This document shows, piece after piece, positions 1 to 7,673 of a stretch of DNA of 22,682 nt. Origin of the DNA: Prevotella sp. UBA7594 (GTDB lineage Bacteria > Bacteroidota > Bacteroidia > Bacteroidales > Bacteroidaceae); contig DLKG01000001.1 in NCBI GenBank assembly GCA_002490315.1, positions 30,381 to 53,062 of the forward strand, read 5' to 3'. Position numbers and translations under genes: made by a program. The first letter of the stretch is position 1. Each line of letters starts with the position of its first letter. The notes beneath the pieces are model-generated. The model was given only the letters and a program-made list of their open reading frames with translations. It was not told the DNA's origin and made no database searches.

Positions 1-42
1 GCTTTTGCCTTTACAGGGCGTTAGCTTTTGTATGTATTCTGT

Positions 43-846
43 TTAGTAGGCGTCGTCATCGTCGCTGACGTCTTCTGCCTCAAGGTTGAGACTCTCAGGG
101 TCTTCATCGAACGTTGTGCGATAGCTTTCCTCTGTCAGTTTGTCGTCGTCGAACGTGTCGTCATCATCGTCGTCGTAACTGTCGTCCTTCGGGTCGTCGT
201 ATTCGTCCTCATCATCTTCGTTGTAGTCATCCTTAGGCTTGTCGTTAGAGTCAGAAGAGTGTGTCGGCTTCTCCATTTCCGGTTTCTCCTTGGCGAAGAT
301 GGCCTCTACCCACAGACCCTTTGTGATTTCGAGTACCTCAAAGCCGTCGTTCACCTTCTTCTCGTACATGCCGCCCGGCTTGTGCAGACGGTCTTTAGGC
401 AACGTTGTGGTGCTGATGTCGAAACCTGACTCGATGATGTCCTGCACGCTTTGCGAGAGAGAGTCCCATCCGCCGCCGAAGTTGCGGTCGATTACCTCAA
501 GGAGCTTTGTCGCTGTGATGTGGCGTATGTTCTCGTATGTGAGGTCTGTTATGCGGTTGATGGGGCGCTTCTTGATGCCCCATTTCTTGCTGTCATCATC
601 GTCGAAGTGGATGTTGCCGACTACGAAGTCTCGTGCTTCGTACTTCTTTATCACCTCAGGTTTGTCTATCTTGATTTCCTCAATCTCAAACGCACTGCGA
701 ATGACGTCGATGTAATGGTTGCGGTTGTCCTTGAAATCAGTGTCCTTTTCTGCGGCTTCCCACATTCTGAAGATGTCGTTTTCCTGCACCTCCCATACGT
801 TGCTTTTTGTCAGTGTCTTGAGTGTCAGAGCTTTTTGTTGTTTCAT
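43..846 (-). CDS. Uncharacterised protein with long Asp/Glu-rich C-terminal tail
   Basis: I do not recognise this 267-residue protein. Residues 1-190 look like a folded, mixed-charge soluble region with no signal peptide or membrane segment; a notable stretch near 123-145 contains FGGGWDSL followed by a helix and GFDISTT, and 165-185 reads as beta strands ending in LWVEAIF. Residues from about 195 to the end are low complexity: about half of the last 64 residues are Asp or Glu, including runs of six, four and three Asp. The frame opens further upstream from a TTG at 954, but that TTG lies inside a good -7 promoter element (952-959), so I choose the first downstream ATG at 846, which follows an A-rich stretch. 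It is divergent from rarA. Such tails can bind basic proteins, mimic DNA or bind cations; none of these is shown. Coding confidence is high, function unknown. Confidence 0.75.
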   Translation of the reverse strand: MKQQKALTLKTLTKSNVWEVQENDIFRMWEAAEKDTDFKDNRNHYIDVIRSAFEIEEIKIDKPEVIKKYEARDFVVGNIHFDDDDSKKWGIKKRPINRITDLTYENIRHITATKLLEVIDRNFGGGWDSLSQSVQDIIESGFDISTTTLPKDRLHKPGGMYEKKVNDGFEVLEITKGLWVEAIFAKEKPEMEKPTHSSDSNDKPKDDYNEDDEDEYDDPKDDSYDDDDDDTFDDDKLTEESYRTTFDEDPESLNLEAEDVSDDDDAY

Positions 847-951
847 ATATGCGTTTAACTTTTTATTATTTTGCGTTACTTGTACCGTTGTTAAATCCTT
901 TGCCTTGACATGTGCAAATAGCTTTTGCCAAGGCGTCTGGCTTAGATGCTG

Positions 952-983
952 CAAAAGTAAATACTTTAGTTCTATTCTACAAG
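952..983 (-). promoter_or_regulatory. Bacteroidetes-type promoter for the acidic-tail gene
   Basis: Read on the minus strand: a -33 box CTTG (980-983, one mismatch to TTTG), a 20-nt spacer and a -7 box TACTTTTG (952-959), matching TAnnTTTG. The predicted transcript starts near 947, giving a leader of about 100 nt before the ATG at 846. It argues against the TTG start at 954. Confidence 0.55.
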
Positions 984-1049
984 TTTTTTCAAAAAAATTA
1001 TTAGCTGTTGAGCATGAAAAAAATGACGCTCTTTTTTTGACATCTAAAT

Positions 1050-1080
1050 TTTGCCGTTTCGCATATATTGTATAATTTTG
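1050..1080 (+). promoter_or_regulatory. Bacteroidetes-type promoter of rarA, abutting the start codon
   Basis: TTTG at 1050-1053, exactly 19 nt, then TAATTTTG at 1073-1080: a perfect match to the TTTG/TAnnTTTG consensus known from Bacteroides. Only five bases separate the -7 box from the rarA ATG at 1086, so the transcript should begin at or within a few bases of the start codon. Confidence 0.75.
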
Positions 1081-1085
1081 TAGTT

Positions 1086-2360
1086 ATGAGTGAACCATTA
1101 GCAGAAAGAATGAGACCACGCACGCTCGACGACTACGTTGGGCAGAAGCATTTGGTGGGAGAGGGGGCTGTCTTGCGCAAGATGATTGACGCTGGACGCA
1201 TCTCCTCCTTCATACTTTGGGGCCCTCCGGGAGTGGGCAAGACGACATTGGCGCAGATTATAGCCAACAAACTTGAGACGCCTTTCTATACTCTTAGTGC
1301 GGTTACGAGTGGTGTCAAGGACGTGCGCGACGTGATAGAGCGCGCCAAGGGCGGGCGATTTTTCAACTCTGCTTCGCCCATACTCTTTATCGACGAGATA
1401 CATCGTTTCAGCAAGTCGCAGCAGGACTCTCTGTTGGGGGCTGTGGAGAAGGGCGTTGTAACGCTGATTGGTGCCACAACGGAGAACCCTTCCTTTGAGG
1501 TGATACGCCCATTGTTGTCGCGTTGTCAGCTTTATGTGCTCAAGTCTCTCGACAAGGATGACTTGTTGGAACTGCTCCATAGAGCAGTAACGACCGACGT
1601 GGAGCTTTCTAAACGTAAGATAGAATTGCGGCAGACTGATGCCATGCTGCGCTACAGCGGAGGTGACGCTCGCAAACTGCTCAATATTCTTGAGCTTGTC
1701 GTGGAGTCGGCAGGTGATGGTGATGTCGTTATTGACGACAAACTCGTGGAGGAGAAGCTGCAGCAGAATCCTCTTGCCTATGATAAAGGTGGCGACATGC
1801 ATTACGACATTATCTCTGCTTTCATCAAGAGTATACGTGGAAGTGATCCTGACGCAGCACTCTATTGGATGGCGCGTATGATAGAGGGAGGCGAAGACCC
1901 GCAGTTCATTGCCCGACGCTTGGTTATCAGTGCAGCGGAGGACATCGGTCTTGCCAATCCCAATGCCCTCCTTCTTGCCAACGCCGCCTTCGACGCCGTG
2001 ATGAAGATCGGGTGGCCGGAGGGACGCATCCCGCTGGCGGAGGCTACGGTCTATCTCGCCACGAGCCCTAAGAGTAACTCTGCATATTGCGCTATTGACA
2101 ATGCGCTTGCCATCGTGCGACAGACTGGCAATTTGCCCGTGCCGCTCCATCTTCGCAATGCGCCTACAAAACTGATGAAGGATCTCGGCTATCATGATGG
2201 TTATCTCTATTCGCACGATTATCCTGGCAACTTTGTAAGTCAGCAATACCTGCCAGACGCTCTTAACGGGAACACGCGCATTTGGTACGCCCAACACTCG
2301 CCGATGGAGGAGAAAGCCTATCAGCAGATGCTGCGCTGTTGGGGTGACAGATATAAATAG
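1086..2360 (+). CDS. rarA: RarA/MgsA-type replication-associated recombination AAA+ ATPase
   Basis: RarA (MgsA in E. coli, WRNIP1/Mgs1 in eukaryotes) is a AAA+ ATPase, related to clamp-loader and RuvB subunits, that acts at stalled replication forks and interacts with SSB. The 424-residue product shows the family N-terminus PLAERMRP, Walker A GPPGVGKT (46-53), Walker B LFIDE (100-104), sensor-1 GATTENPSF (129-137) and an arginine finger in LLSR (R146). The C-terminal half carries the family-specific tetramerisation region ([21 protein letters not shown]). Length is normal. A TTG at 1068 extends the frame by six codons but lies upstream of and across the -7 box; ATG 1086 retains the conserved N-terminus, so it is preferred. 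It is a monocistronic or first gene, divergent from the acidic-tail gene. Confidence 0.96.
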   Translation: MSEPLAERMRPRTLDDYVGQKHLVGEGAVLRKMIDAGRISSFILWGPPGVGKTTLAQIIANKLETPFYTLSAVTSGVKDVRDVIERAKGGRFFNSASPILFIDEIHRFSKSQQDSLLGAVEKGVVTLIGATTENPSFEVIRPLLSRCQLYVLKSLDKDDLLELLHRAVTTDVELSKRKIELRQTDAMLRYSGGDARKLLNILELVVESAGDGDVVIDDKLVEEKLQQNPLAYDKGGDMHYDIISAFIKSIRGSDPDAALYWMARMIEGGEDPQFIARRLVISAAEDIGLANPNALLLANAAFDAVMKIGWPEGRIPLAEATVYLATSPKSNSAYCAIDNALAIVRQTGNLPVPLHLRNAPTKLMKDLGYHDGYLYSHDYPGNFVSQQYLPDALNGNTRIWYAQHSPMEEKAYQQMLRCWGDRYK

Positions 2361-2654
2361 AGTATATTGTGCAACTCATTTGAAACTTAATGTATTTCAT
2401 TTGATAAGAAATCAAGTTTCATAAGTTTGCAACTTTCTCAAATGTTGACAAGATACGAGTAAACAAAGAAATATGGCTTTCTACAAAAATCGTTGTTTGC
2501 GAGGCTTAAACCAGTATGGTCAATATCATTGTTTACTTGTCTACTTGTTTACTGACAGCATGTAGAAGACACGTGAAACTTCAATAAGAATAAAAACGGT
2601 ATATAGAATTTTAAGCCATTTGTATTGTGGCTGAATAATGTAAGAAAGAAGATT
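2361..2654. other. AT-rich intergenic region with inverted repeats
   Basis: No credible gene. It holds an imperfect hairpin just after rarA: TGAAACTT (2381-2388) pairs with AAGTTTCA (2414-2421), with an inner ATTTC/GAAAT pair; there is no T-tract, so it is not a convincing intrinsic terminator. Further on, AGTAAACAA (2458-2466) is inverted as TTGTTTACT (2529-2537), and the latter begins a short 8-bp tandem repeat, TACTTGTC/TACTTGTT/TACTGACA (2534-2557). I could not find a convincing TTTG/TAnnTTTG promoter for the dehydrogenase gene here. Confidence 0.5.
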
Positions 2655-3608
2655 ATGAAAATAGTAGTATTGGATGGTCAGGGTGTTAATCCTGGCGATA
2701 TGTCGTGGAAAGAAATAGAGAAGTTTGGAGAACTTAAAGTCTATCCTCGTACTTCTCCGTCCGATGTGCTGGAGCATGTCGGCGATGCGGAGATTGTGCT
2801 TACCAACAAAACGGCTTTTGACGCTGCGACAATAGAGAAATTGCCCAACACCAAGTATATAGGTGTTCTTGCGACAGGTTATAACGTCGTTGATACAGAG
2901 GCGGCGCGCAAGCGTGGCATTGTTGTTACGAATATCCCGGCATACAGTACGGACAGTGTGGCGCAGATGGTTTTTGCGCATATTCTCAACGTAGCCAACC
3001 GTGTCGACCATTACGCCCACGAGACACGCGACGGCAAATGGAGCCGCTGTAAGGATTTCTGCTATTGGGACACGCCTCTTTTCGAGCTTGCAGGCAAGAC
3101 GATAGGTATTGTCGGATTGGGCCACATCGGAATGAAGGTGGCGCGTCTGGCGTTGGAATTCGGCATGGATGTCTTCGCCTTTACAAGCAAGAACGCAGCT
3201 GACTTGCCAGAGGGTGTGCAGAAGACTACGATGGAAGGCCTTCTTGGTGTGAGTGACATAATAACTCTCCATTGCCCGCTTACGCCTTCCACACGCGAGA
3301 TGATCAACAAGGATTCTATCGCCAAGATGCACGAACATGCCATTCTCGTCAACACAGGACGCGGTCCTCTTGTCAACGAGGCAGACGTGGCAGCCGCCCT
3401 TGAGCAAGGCAAACTCAGAGCCTATTGCGCCGACGTGATGTGCAATGAGCCGCCATTGGCTGATAATCCTCTGCTGCGTCAGCCTAATGCCTTCATTACG
3501 CCGCATGTGGCTTGGGCAACGCGTGAGGCACGCACACGTCTTATGGCCATCGCTACTGGCAACATAGAGTCTTTCTTGAATGGTAGTCCGGTTAATGTTG
3601 TCAACTGA
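2655..3608 (+). CDS. D-2-hydroxyacid dehydrogenase, glycerate/hydroxypyruvate reductase type
   Basis: A cytosolic NAD(P)-dependent oxidoreductase of the D-isomer-specific 2-hydroxyacid dehydrogenase family, which reversibly reduces 2-keto acids such as hydroxypyruvate or glyoxylate. The 317-residue protein has the Rossmann glycine motif GLGHIG (154-159) and the catalytic triad: Arg236 in NTGRG, Glu265 in NEPP and His284 in TPHVAW. After the second Rossmann strand, the acidic residue usual in NAD-specific members is replaced by Thr177-Ser178-Lys179, which resembles NADPH-preferring GRHPR/GhrB-type enzymes. The start is ATG 2655, because MKIVVLDG is the first beta strand; an upstream in-frame ATG at 2625 adds ten non-conserved residues. 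Two bases separate its stop from the next gene, implying an operon. Exact substrate is not decided by sequence. Confidence 0.9.
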   Translation: MKIVVLDGQGVNPGDMSWKEIEKFGELKVYPRTSPSDVLEHVGDAEIVLTNKTAFDAATIEKLPNTKYIGVLATGYNVVDTEAARKRGIVVTNIPAYSTDSVAQMVFAHILNVANRVDHYAHETRDGKWSRCKDFCYWDTPLFELAGKTIGIVGLGHIGMKVARLALEFGMDVFAFTSKNAADLPEGVQKTTMEGLLGVSDIITLHCPLTPSTREMINKDSIAKMHEHAILVNTGRGPLVNEADVAAALEQGKLRAYCADVMCNEPPLADNPLLRQPNAFITPHVAWATREARTRLMAIATGNIESFLNGSPVNVVN

Positions 3609-3610
3609 GT

Positions 3611-4246
3611 ATGATGCCGAGTGAAGAACTTTACACCCCTTTGCTTAATGTCATAGAGTTTCTTGGCACGTTCGCCTTCGCTATCTCAGGCATACGTCAC
3701 GCTGCCGCAAAGCATTTCGACTGGTTTGGTGGCTTTGTGTGTGGCGTGGCTGTGGCGATAGGTGGCGGAACGTTGCGTGATGTAATGCTTGGCGTCACTC
3801 CGTTTTGGATGACTTCATCCATCTACCTTGTGTGTACGTTCATCGCCCAGATCTTTGTCATTGTCTTTGCCCGTTCCCTGAAGCGGCTCGACAATACATG
3901 GTTTCTTTTCGATACGCTTGGTCTCGCTCTCTTCACCATTGCCGGACTTCAGAAGACGCTCGATTGTGGCCATCCATTTTGGGTAGCTATAATAATGGGT
4001 TGCATGACGGGGGCTGCAGGTGGTGTTGTGCGTGATGTGTTGCTCAACAATGTTCCCGTAATATTCCAAAAGGAAATCTACGCCATGGCGAGCATCATTG
4101 GCGGCTTTGCTTATTGGGGTATGATAGAGGCAGGGCTTGACATGACGCTCTCCGTCATCATTGCCTTTCTGTTGATATGCCTCATTCGTATCCTTGCTGT
4201 GAAATATCATATCTCACTGCCTTTGCTGCGCGATGAAAACCCTTAG
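3611..4246 (+). CDS. TRIC/UPF0126 (YicG-like) family membrane protein
   Basis: An integral inner-membrane protein of the bacterial TRIC family (trimeric intracellular cation channel homologues, formerly UPF0126/YicG); some prokaryotic members conduct monovalent cations. The 211-residue protein is hydrophobic throughout, with about seven predicted helices arranged as two homologous halves. Each half carries the family glycine/Arg-Asp motif: GGGTLRD (51-57) and GGVVRD (137-142). It starts 2 nt after the dehydrogenase stop; two adjacent ATGs (3611, 3614) are both possible. The stop is 9 bp from the end of the convergent HhH gene, leaving no room for a separate terminator. The link to the upstream dehydrogenase is only co-transcription; physiological substrate is unknown. 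Confidence 0.9.
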   Translation: MMPSEELYTPLLNVIEFLGTFAFAISGIRHAAAKHFDWFGGFVCGVAVAIGGGTLRDVMLGVTPFWMTSSIYLVCTFIAQIFVIVFARSLKRLDNTWFLFDTLGLALFTIAGLQKTLDCGHPFWVAIIMGCMTGAAGGVVRDVLLNNVPVIFQKEIYAMASIIGGFAYWGMIEAGLDMTLSVIIAFLLICLIRILAVKYHISLPLLRDENP

Positions 4247-4255
4247 GCTGTCTTC

Positions 4256-5230
4256 TTAGAATTCTACATAAGGCTCAAGCCTTTTGATGTCATGCTCGGA
4301 AAATTCTTTCAACAGCTTTAGTTCAGAAAGGCTTTTTATCTTTCCGTGCAGACGTCTAAAGTCTGTTAATGCTCGTGCTTGGTAGTAGTTGAGGTAAGGA
4401 TGTCGTTTGAGTTGCGTCAGCGACAGTTGGTTGACACGCAACTTGTGTATGCCCTGTTGGTTGATTGCTACATATTTTATGGCTTCTTCAGGGAAATTGT
4501 CTATCTCAAGAAGTTGTTCTCTTGATGCAAAACCGCCCAACATATCGCGGTAGCGCGTTATGCGGCGTGAAAAATAGCTGCCGATACCAGGGATTTTCAT
4601 AAGTTCTGTGGTGTCGGCAGAATTTATTTCAATGTATTCTCCGATGTGTATTTTAGGTGAATAAGCCTTTATTTGTTTCCCATCCGCTTCGTTTCCGTTG
4701 GCAGTGCCATTGTTATATCTGTCTTTCCCGTATTCATATTTGCGGTTTTTTACTTCAGCAAGTGAGGAAGCAGGGCGAAAGTCTTCAGCTATGCGTATGT
4801 AAGGTGCCAGCCGGCGATAGTCGCCTGCAGTTAGTCCGTAGACGTAGGCAAAATCCTCCTTGCATCTATAGACGCCGCCCCGTTTGCGATACTTGTAGAT
4901 GTTTCGTATCTGCCATTCCCGCAGTCCGAGTTGTCGCAGTTGTGTACTGTCAGCGGTGTTGGGGTCGAAGTAGAAAAGTCGTCTGTTCTTCGCCATGTAC
5001 TCATCGCTTTCCTCGTAGCTGTCGTTTTTGTAGCCGTCGTTCCGATTTCTTCTATCGTTGTACCACATTTTGTGCTTTTTCGTTTGGTTGGTTTCATTAA
5101 CATCGTTGCTTTTGTCGCTTACGAGGGCAGCCGCTCCAAACAGAACGACAAGTACAAGTGACGAGGTGCAGATAAAAAGTATAGTGCGTCTGTCGGATTT
5201 CGGCATATAGAAAAATTCTTTCAAGAACAT
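4256..5230 (-). CDS. Membrane-anchored helix-hairpin-helix (ComEA-like) protein
   Basis: A 324-residue protein with one N-terminal membrane segment (about 17-37, preceded by basic residues, so the body is probably periplasmic), a hydrophilic Asn/Asp/Arg-rich linker (about 40-85), then three ComEA-like helix-hairpin-helix units: about 88-146 (FDPNTADSTQLRQLGL), 200-260 (INSADTTELMKIPGIG, the only one with a canonical GIG hairpin) and 266-322. ComEA domains bind double-stranded DNA, classically in DNA uptake. Multi-repeat versions like this occur in Bacteroidetes without a settled role, so competence is a guess. A TTG at 5236 opens the frame two codons earlier; ATG 5230 is preferred, and ATG 5206 (MPKSDRRT) is also possible. 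A perfect promoter lies upstream. It converges on the TRIC gene. Confidence 0.85.
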   Translation of the reverse strand: MFLKEFFYMPKSDRRTILFICTSSLVLVVLFGAAALVSDKSNDVNETNQTKKHKMWYNDRRNRNDGYKNDSYEESDEYMAKNRRLFYFDPNTADSTQLRQLGLREWQIRNIYKYRKRGGVYRCKEDFAYVYGLTAGDYRRLAPYIRIAEDFRPASSLAEVKNRKYEYGKDRYNNGTANGNEADGKQIKAYSPKIHIGEYIEINSADTTELMKIPGIGSYFSRRITRYRDMLGGFASREQLLEIDNFPEEAIKYVAINQQGIHKLRVNQLSLTQLKRHPYLNYYQARALTDFRRLHGKIKSLSELKLLKEFSEHDIKRLEPYVEF

Positions 5231-5255
5231 AGACAAAGGTTTTTAGTTGTTTCTG

Positions 5256-5286
5256 CAAATATACAGTTAAAAGCTCGTATTCCAAA
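5256..5286 (-). promoter_or_regulatory. Bacteroidetes-type promoter of the HhH gene
   Basis: On the minus strand TTTG (5283-5286), exactly 19 nt, then TATATTTG (5256-5263): a full match to the consensus. It predicts a start near 5251 and a leader of about 20 nt to ATG 5230. Confidence 0.75.
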
Positions 5287-5320
5287 GAAAAATATCTAAA
5301 ATATCATTGGGGGAAGCATA

Positions 5321-5384
5321 GTCTGTTACGTAGTCTGTTAGTGCAGTCTGTTAGCGTGGCCTGTTAGTGCAGCCTGTTAGCACT
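5321..5384. repeat. Five-copy degenerate 13-bp tandem repeat
   Basis: Units begin at 5321 (12 nt), 5333, 5346, 5359 and 5372, with consensus GYCTGTTAGYGYR; the core CTGTTA is present in all five. It lies between the HhH promoter and the htpG terminator, outside any gene. No function is evident. Confidence 0.8.
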
Positions 5385-5430
5385 GTAAACATTCCTTCCC
5401 TTTCTTTGCTTAGGTATGGAATGACAATAA

Positions 5431-5478
5431 CGAAAAAGAAGGGCAAAAGCCTCTAAAAATAAAGGCTTTTGTCCTTCT
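5431..5478 (-). terminator. Intrinsic terminator of htpG
   Basis: Arms 5437-5452 (AGAAGGGCAAAAGCCT) and 5463-5478 pair over 16 bp with one G-U wobble and a 10-nt loop. On the minus strand the stem is followed by a T-run, 25 nt beyond the htpG stop, so it terminates leftward transcription. Confidence 0.85.
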
Positions 5479-5503
5479 CATGGACGTTAGTTTGTATACA
5501 ATT

Positions 5504-7561
5504 TTACTTAATTAGGTCAACAGAACGCTTCAAGAACGAGTCGAGAGCAGCACCCTTCAACATACCATTCTGCAAAAGGGCGAGGTCGATGAGCTGATGC
5601 ACAATCTTGTTGTCCTTTGCATAAGAGGCAATGATAGAGTTCTTCTTTGTACGCTGTTCCTCGATGGAGTGTTCAGTGTTCTTGAGATCGTCCTTCTCCT
5701 CCTGCGTCACTTCCCCAGGCTTCTTCTTGCTCTGCTCTTGATGCAGCACGGCGAGACGAGCCTCAAGACCCTTCAGTTCGCTCTCGACGGGCTTCAACTC
5801 GTCTGCACAAGCCGATTTCTCGCCATCGAGCACGTTCTTGATGAGAGGATGGTCGCTATTGAGCACGAGGTTGAAGGCGTCAGGCATCTGTGCATAGAAA
5901 GACATGCCAGCCTGATACTTGCTTGCCTCCTTCATACGGCGCATATATTCACTCTGCGTGATGAGTACTGGCAATGTCTGCTCGCCAAGAGCCTGCACGT
6001 CAACGTAGAACTCCGTCTTCTCAATCTTCGGAAGCTGTGAGCGGAAAGCTTCTGTCAGTCCGTCTTTGTCGTCCTTTGCAAGTTCGCTTTCCTTCTTCTC
6101 CTCCTTCACGATGAGGCGGTCGACGATGTCGGCGTCCACACGTGCGAAGCGCGTTTTCTCTAACTTCTGCTCAAGCATCGAAACCATCGGAGTGTCAAGT
6201 TGTCCGTCAAGAAGCAGCACGCTGTAGCCCTTCGACTTTGCAGCCTCGATGTAGCTGTATTCGCCTTCCTTGTCGTTGGCATAGAGATATACGATGTTGC
6301 CGTCTTTGTCGGTCTGGTTGTCCTTGATGAGCGTCTTGTACTCCTCGTAAGTGAAGTACTTGCCGTCCACGTCCTTCAACAGAGCGAAGTCCTTGGCGCG
6401 GTCGTAGAAGTCCTCCTGTGAGAGCATACCATAGTTGATGAATATCTTCAGATCGTCCCATTTCTGCTCATACTCCTTGCGATTCTCCTTGAAGATTGAG
6501 GCGAGGCGGTCAGCCACTTTCTTCGTGATGTACTTGGAGATTTTCTTCACGTTGGAGTCACTTTGGAGATAAGAACGGCTGACGTTCAGAGGAATGTCAG
6601 GAGAGTCGATGACACCGTGGAGCAGTGTGAGGAATTCCGGAACGATACCTTCCACCTGGTCGGTCACGAACACCTGATTGCAATAGAGTTGAATCTTGTT
6701 GCGCTGCAGTTCGATGTTCGATTTGATGCGCGGGAAGTAGAGAATACCTGTGAGGTTAAACGGATAGTCAACATTAAGATGTATCCAAAACAGCGGCTCG
6801 TCCTGCATCGGATAGAGCGTGCGGTAGAATTCCTTGTAGTCCTCATCCTTCAGAGTGCTCGGAGTCTTTGTCCAAAGAGGCTCGACGTTGTTGATGATGT
6901 TATCCTCTTCCGTTTCAACCTGCTTGCCGTCCTTCCATTCGGTTTTCTTGCCGAAAGCTACGGGCACTGCCATAAACTTGCAGTATTTGTTGAGCAGTTC
7001 CTCTATCTTCGATTTCTCAAGGAATTCTTTGCAGTCGTCGTCGATATGGAGTACGATGTCAGATCCGCGGTCTGTCTTCTCAGCGTCGCTGATTTCAAAC
7101 TCTGGACTTCCGTCGCAGCTCCATTTGATAGCCTTTGCATCTTCCTGATAGCTACGTGTGATGATTTCCACCTTTTTGCTCACCATGAAAGAAGAGTAGA
7201 AGCCCAATCCGAAGTGTCCGATGATGGCATTTGCGTTGTCCTTGTACTTGTCGAGGAAGTCGGTTACGCCAGAGAATGCAATCTGGTTGATGTATTTGTT
7301 GATTTCCTCCTCGGTCATGCCGATGCCACGGTCGCTGATTGTCAGCGTCCCCTTGTCCTTGTCGAGGCTTACACGCACCGTGAGGTCGCCAAGTTCTCCC
7401 TTGAAGTCACCGCGCTCGGCAAGCGTCTTTAGCTTTTGTGTGGCGTCGACAGCGTTTGAAACCATCTCGCGGAGGAATATGTCATGGTCTGAATAAAGAA
7501 ATTTCTTGATGACAGGGAAGATGTTCTCTGTCGTTACTCCAATATTACCTTTCTGTGCCAT
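5504..7561 (-). CDS. htpG: Molecular chaperone HtpG (bacterial Hsp90)
   Basis: HtpG is the cytosolic ATP-dependent Hsp90 homodimer that remodels client proteins with the DnaK system. The 685-residue protein has the GHKL ATPase pocket at its N-terminus: REMVSNAVDA (31-40; Glu32 catalytic, Asn36 for Mg), SDRGIGMT (76-83; Asp77 contacts adenine) and the lid GHFGLGFYSSF (115-125). The middle domain includes LYCNQVFV and SRSYLQSD, which carries the conserved Arg near the active site. The C-terminal dimerisation region follows; there is no MEEVD, as expected for bacteria. Length is in the Bacteroidetes range. The start is ATG 7561. The 112-nt upstream gap holds a small TGTAC/GTACA stem with a four-base loop (7605-7618), but I see no clean consensus promoter. 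A strong terminator follows. Confidence 0.97.
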   Translation of the reverse strand: MAQKGNIGVTTENIFPVIKKFLYSDHDIFLREMVSNAVDATQKLKTLAERGDFKGELGDLTVRVSLDKDKGTLTISDRGIGMTEEEINKYINQIAFSGVTDFLDKYKDNANAIIGHFGLGFYSSFMVSKKVEIITRSYQEDAKAIKWSCDGSPEFEISDAEKTDRGSDIVLHIDDDCKEFLEKSKIEELLNKYCKFMAVPVAFGKKTEWKDGKQVETEEDNIINNVEPLWTKTPSTLKDEDYKEFYRTLYPMQDEPLFWIHLNVDYPFNLTGILYFPRIKSNIELQRNKIQLYCNQVFVTDQVEGIVPEFLTLLHGVIDSPDIPLNVSRSYLQSDSNVKKISKYITKKVADRLASIFKENRKEYEQKWDDLKIFINYGMLSQEDFYDRAKDFALLKDVDGKYFTYEEYKTLIKDNQTDKDGNIVYLYANDKEGEYSYIEAAKSKGYSVLLLDGQLDTPMVSMLEQKLEKTRFARVDADIVDRLIVKEEKKESELAKDDKDGLTEAFRSQLPKIEKTEFYVDVQALGEQTLPVLITQSEYMRRMKEASKYQAGMSFYAQMPDAFNLVLNSDHPLIKNVLDGEKSACADELKPVESELKGLEARLAVLHQEQSKKKPGEVTQEEKDDLKNTEHSIEEQRTKKNSIIASYAKDNKIVHQLIDLALLQNGMLKGAALDSFLKRSVDLIK

Positions 7562-7673
7562 AATATTATAATGTGTTTTTATTTTTAATTTACGCTTTTG
7601 TTAATGTACTTTCGTACAATCAACAACTTGCAAATAGCGTGCCAAAAAGATAACGTTTTAGACTGCTCATCCG

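Noticed and set aside
1098..2297. 399-codon minus-strand open frame
   Set aside because: It lies wholly antisense to rarA, whose protein carries all expected motifs; the antisense product has no recognisable domain.
2371..2425. Intrinsic terminator after rarA
   Set aside because: The stem is AT-rich and imperfect and has no following T-tract.
2541..3506. 321-codon minus-strand open frame
   Set aside because: Mostly antisense to the D-2-hydroxyacid dehydrogenase, with no domain and a composition typical of shadow frames.
4270..4285. AAGGCT-CA-AGCCTT hairpin as a TRIC gene terminator
   Set aside because: The loop is only 2 nt, the T-run is short, and it lies inside the C-terminal codons of the HhH gene.
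6563..7432. 289-codon plus-strand open frame
   Set aside because: Antisense to the conserved N-terminal and middle parts of htpG.
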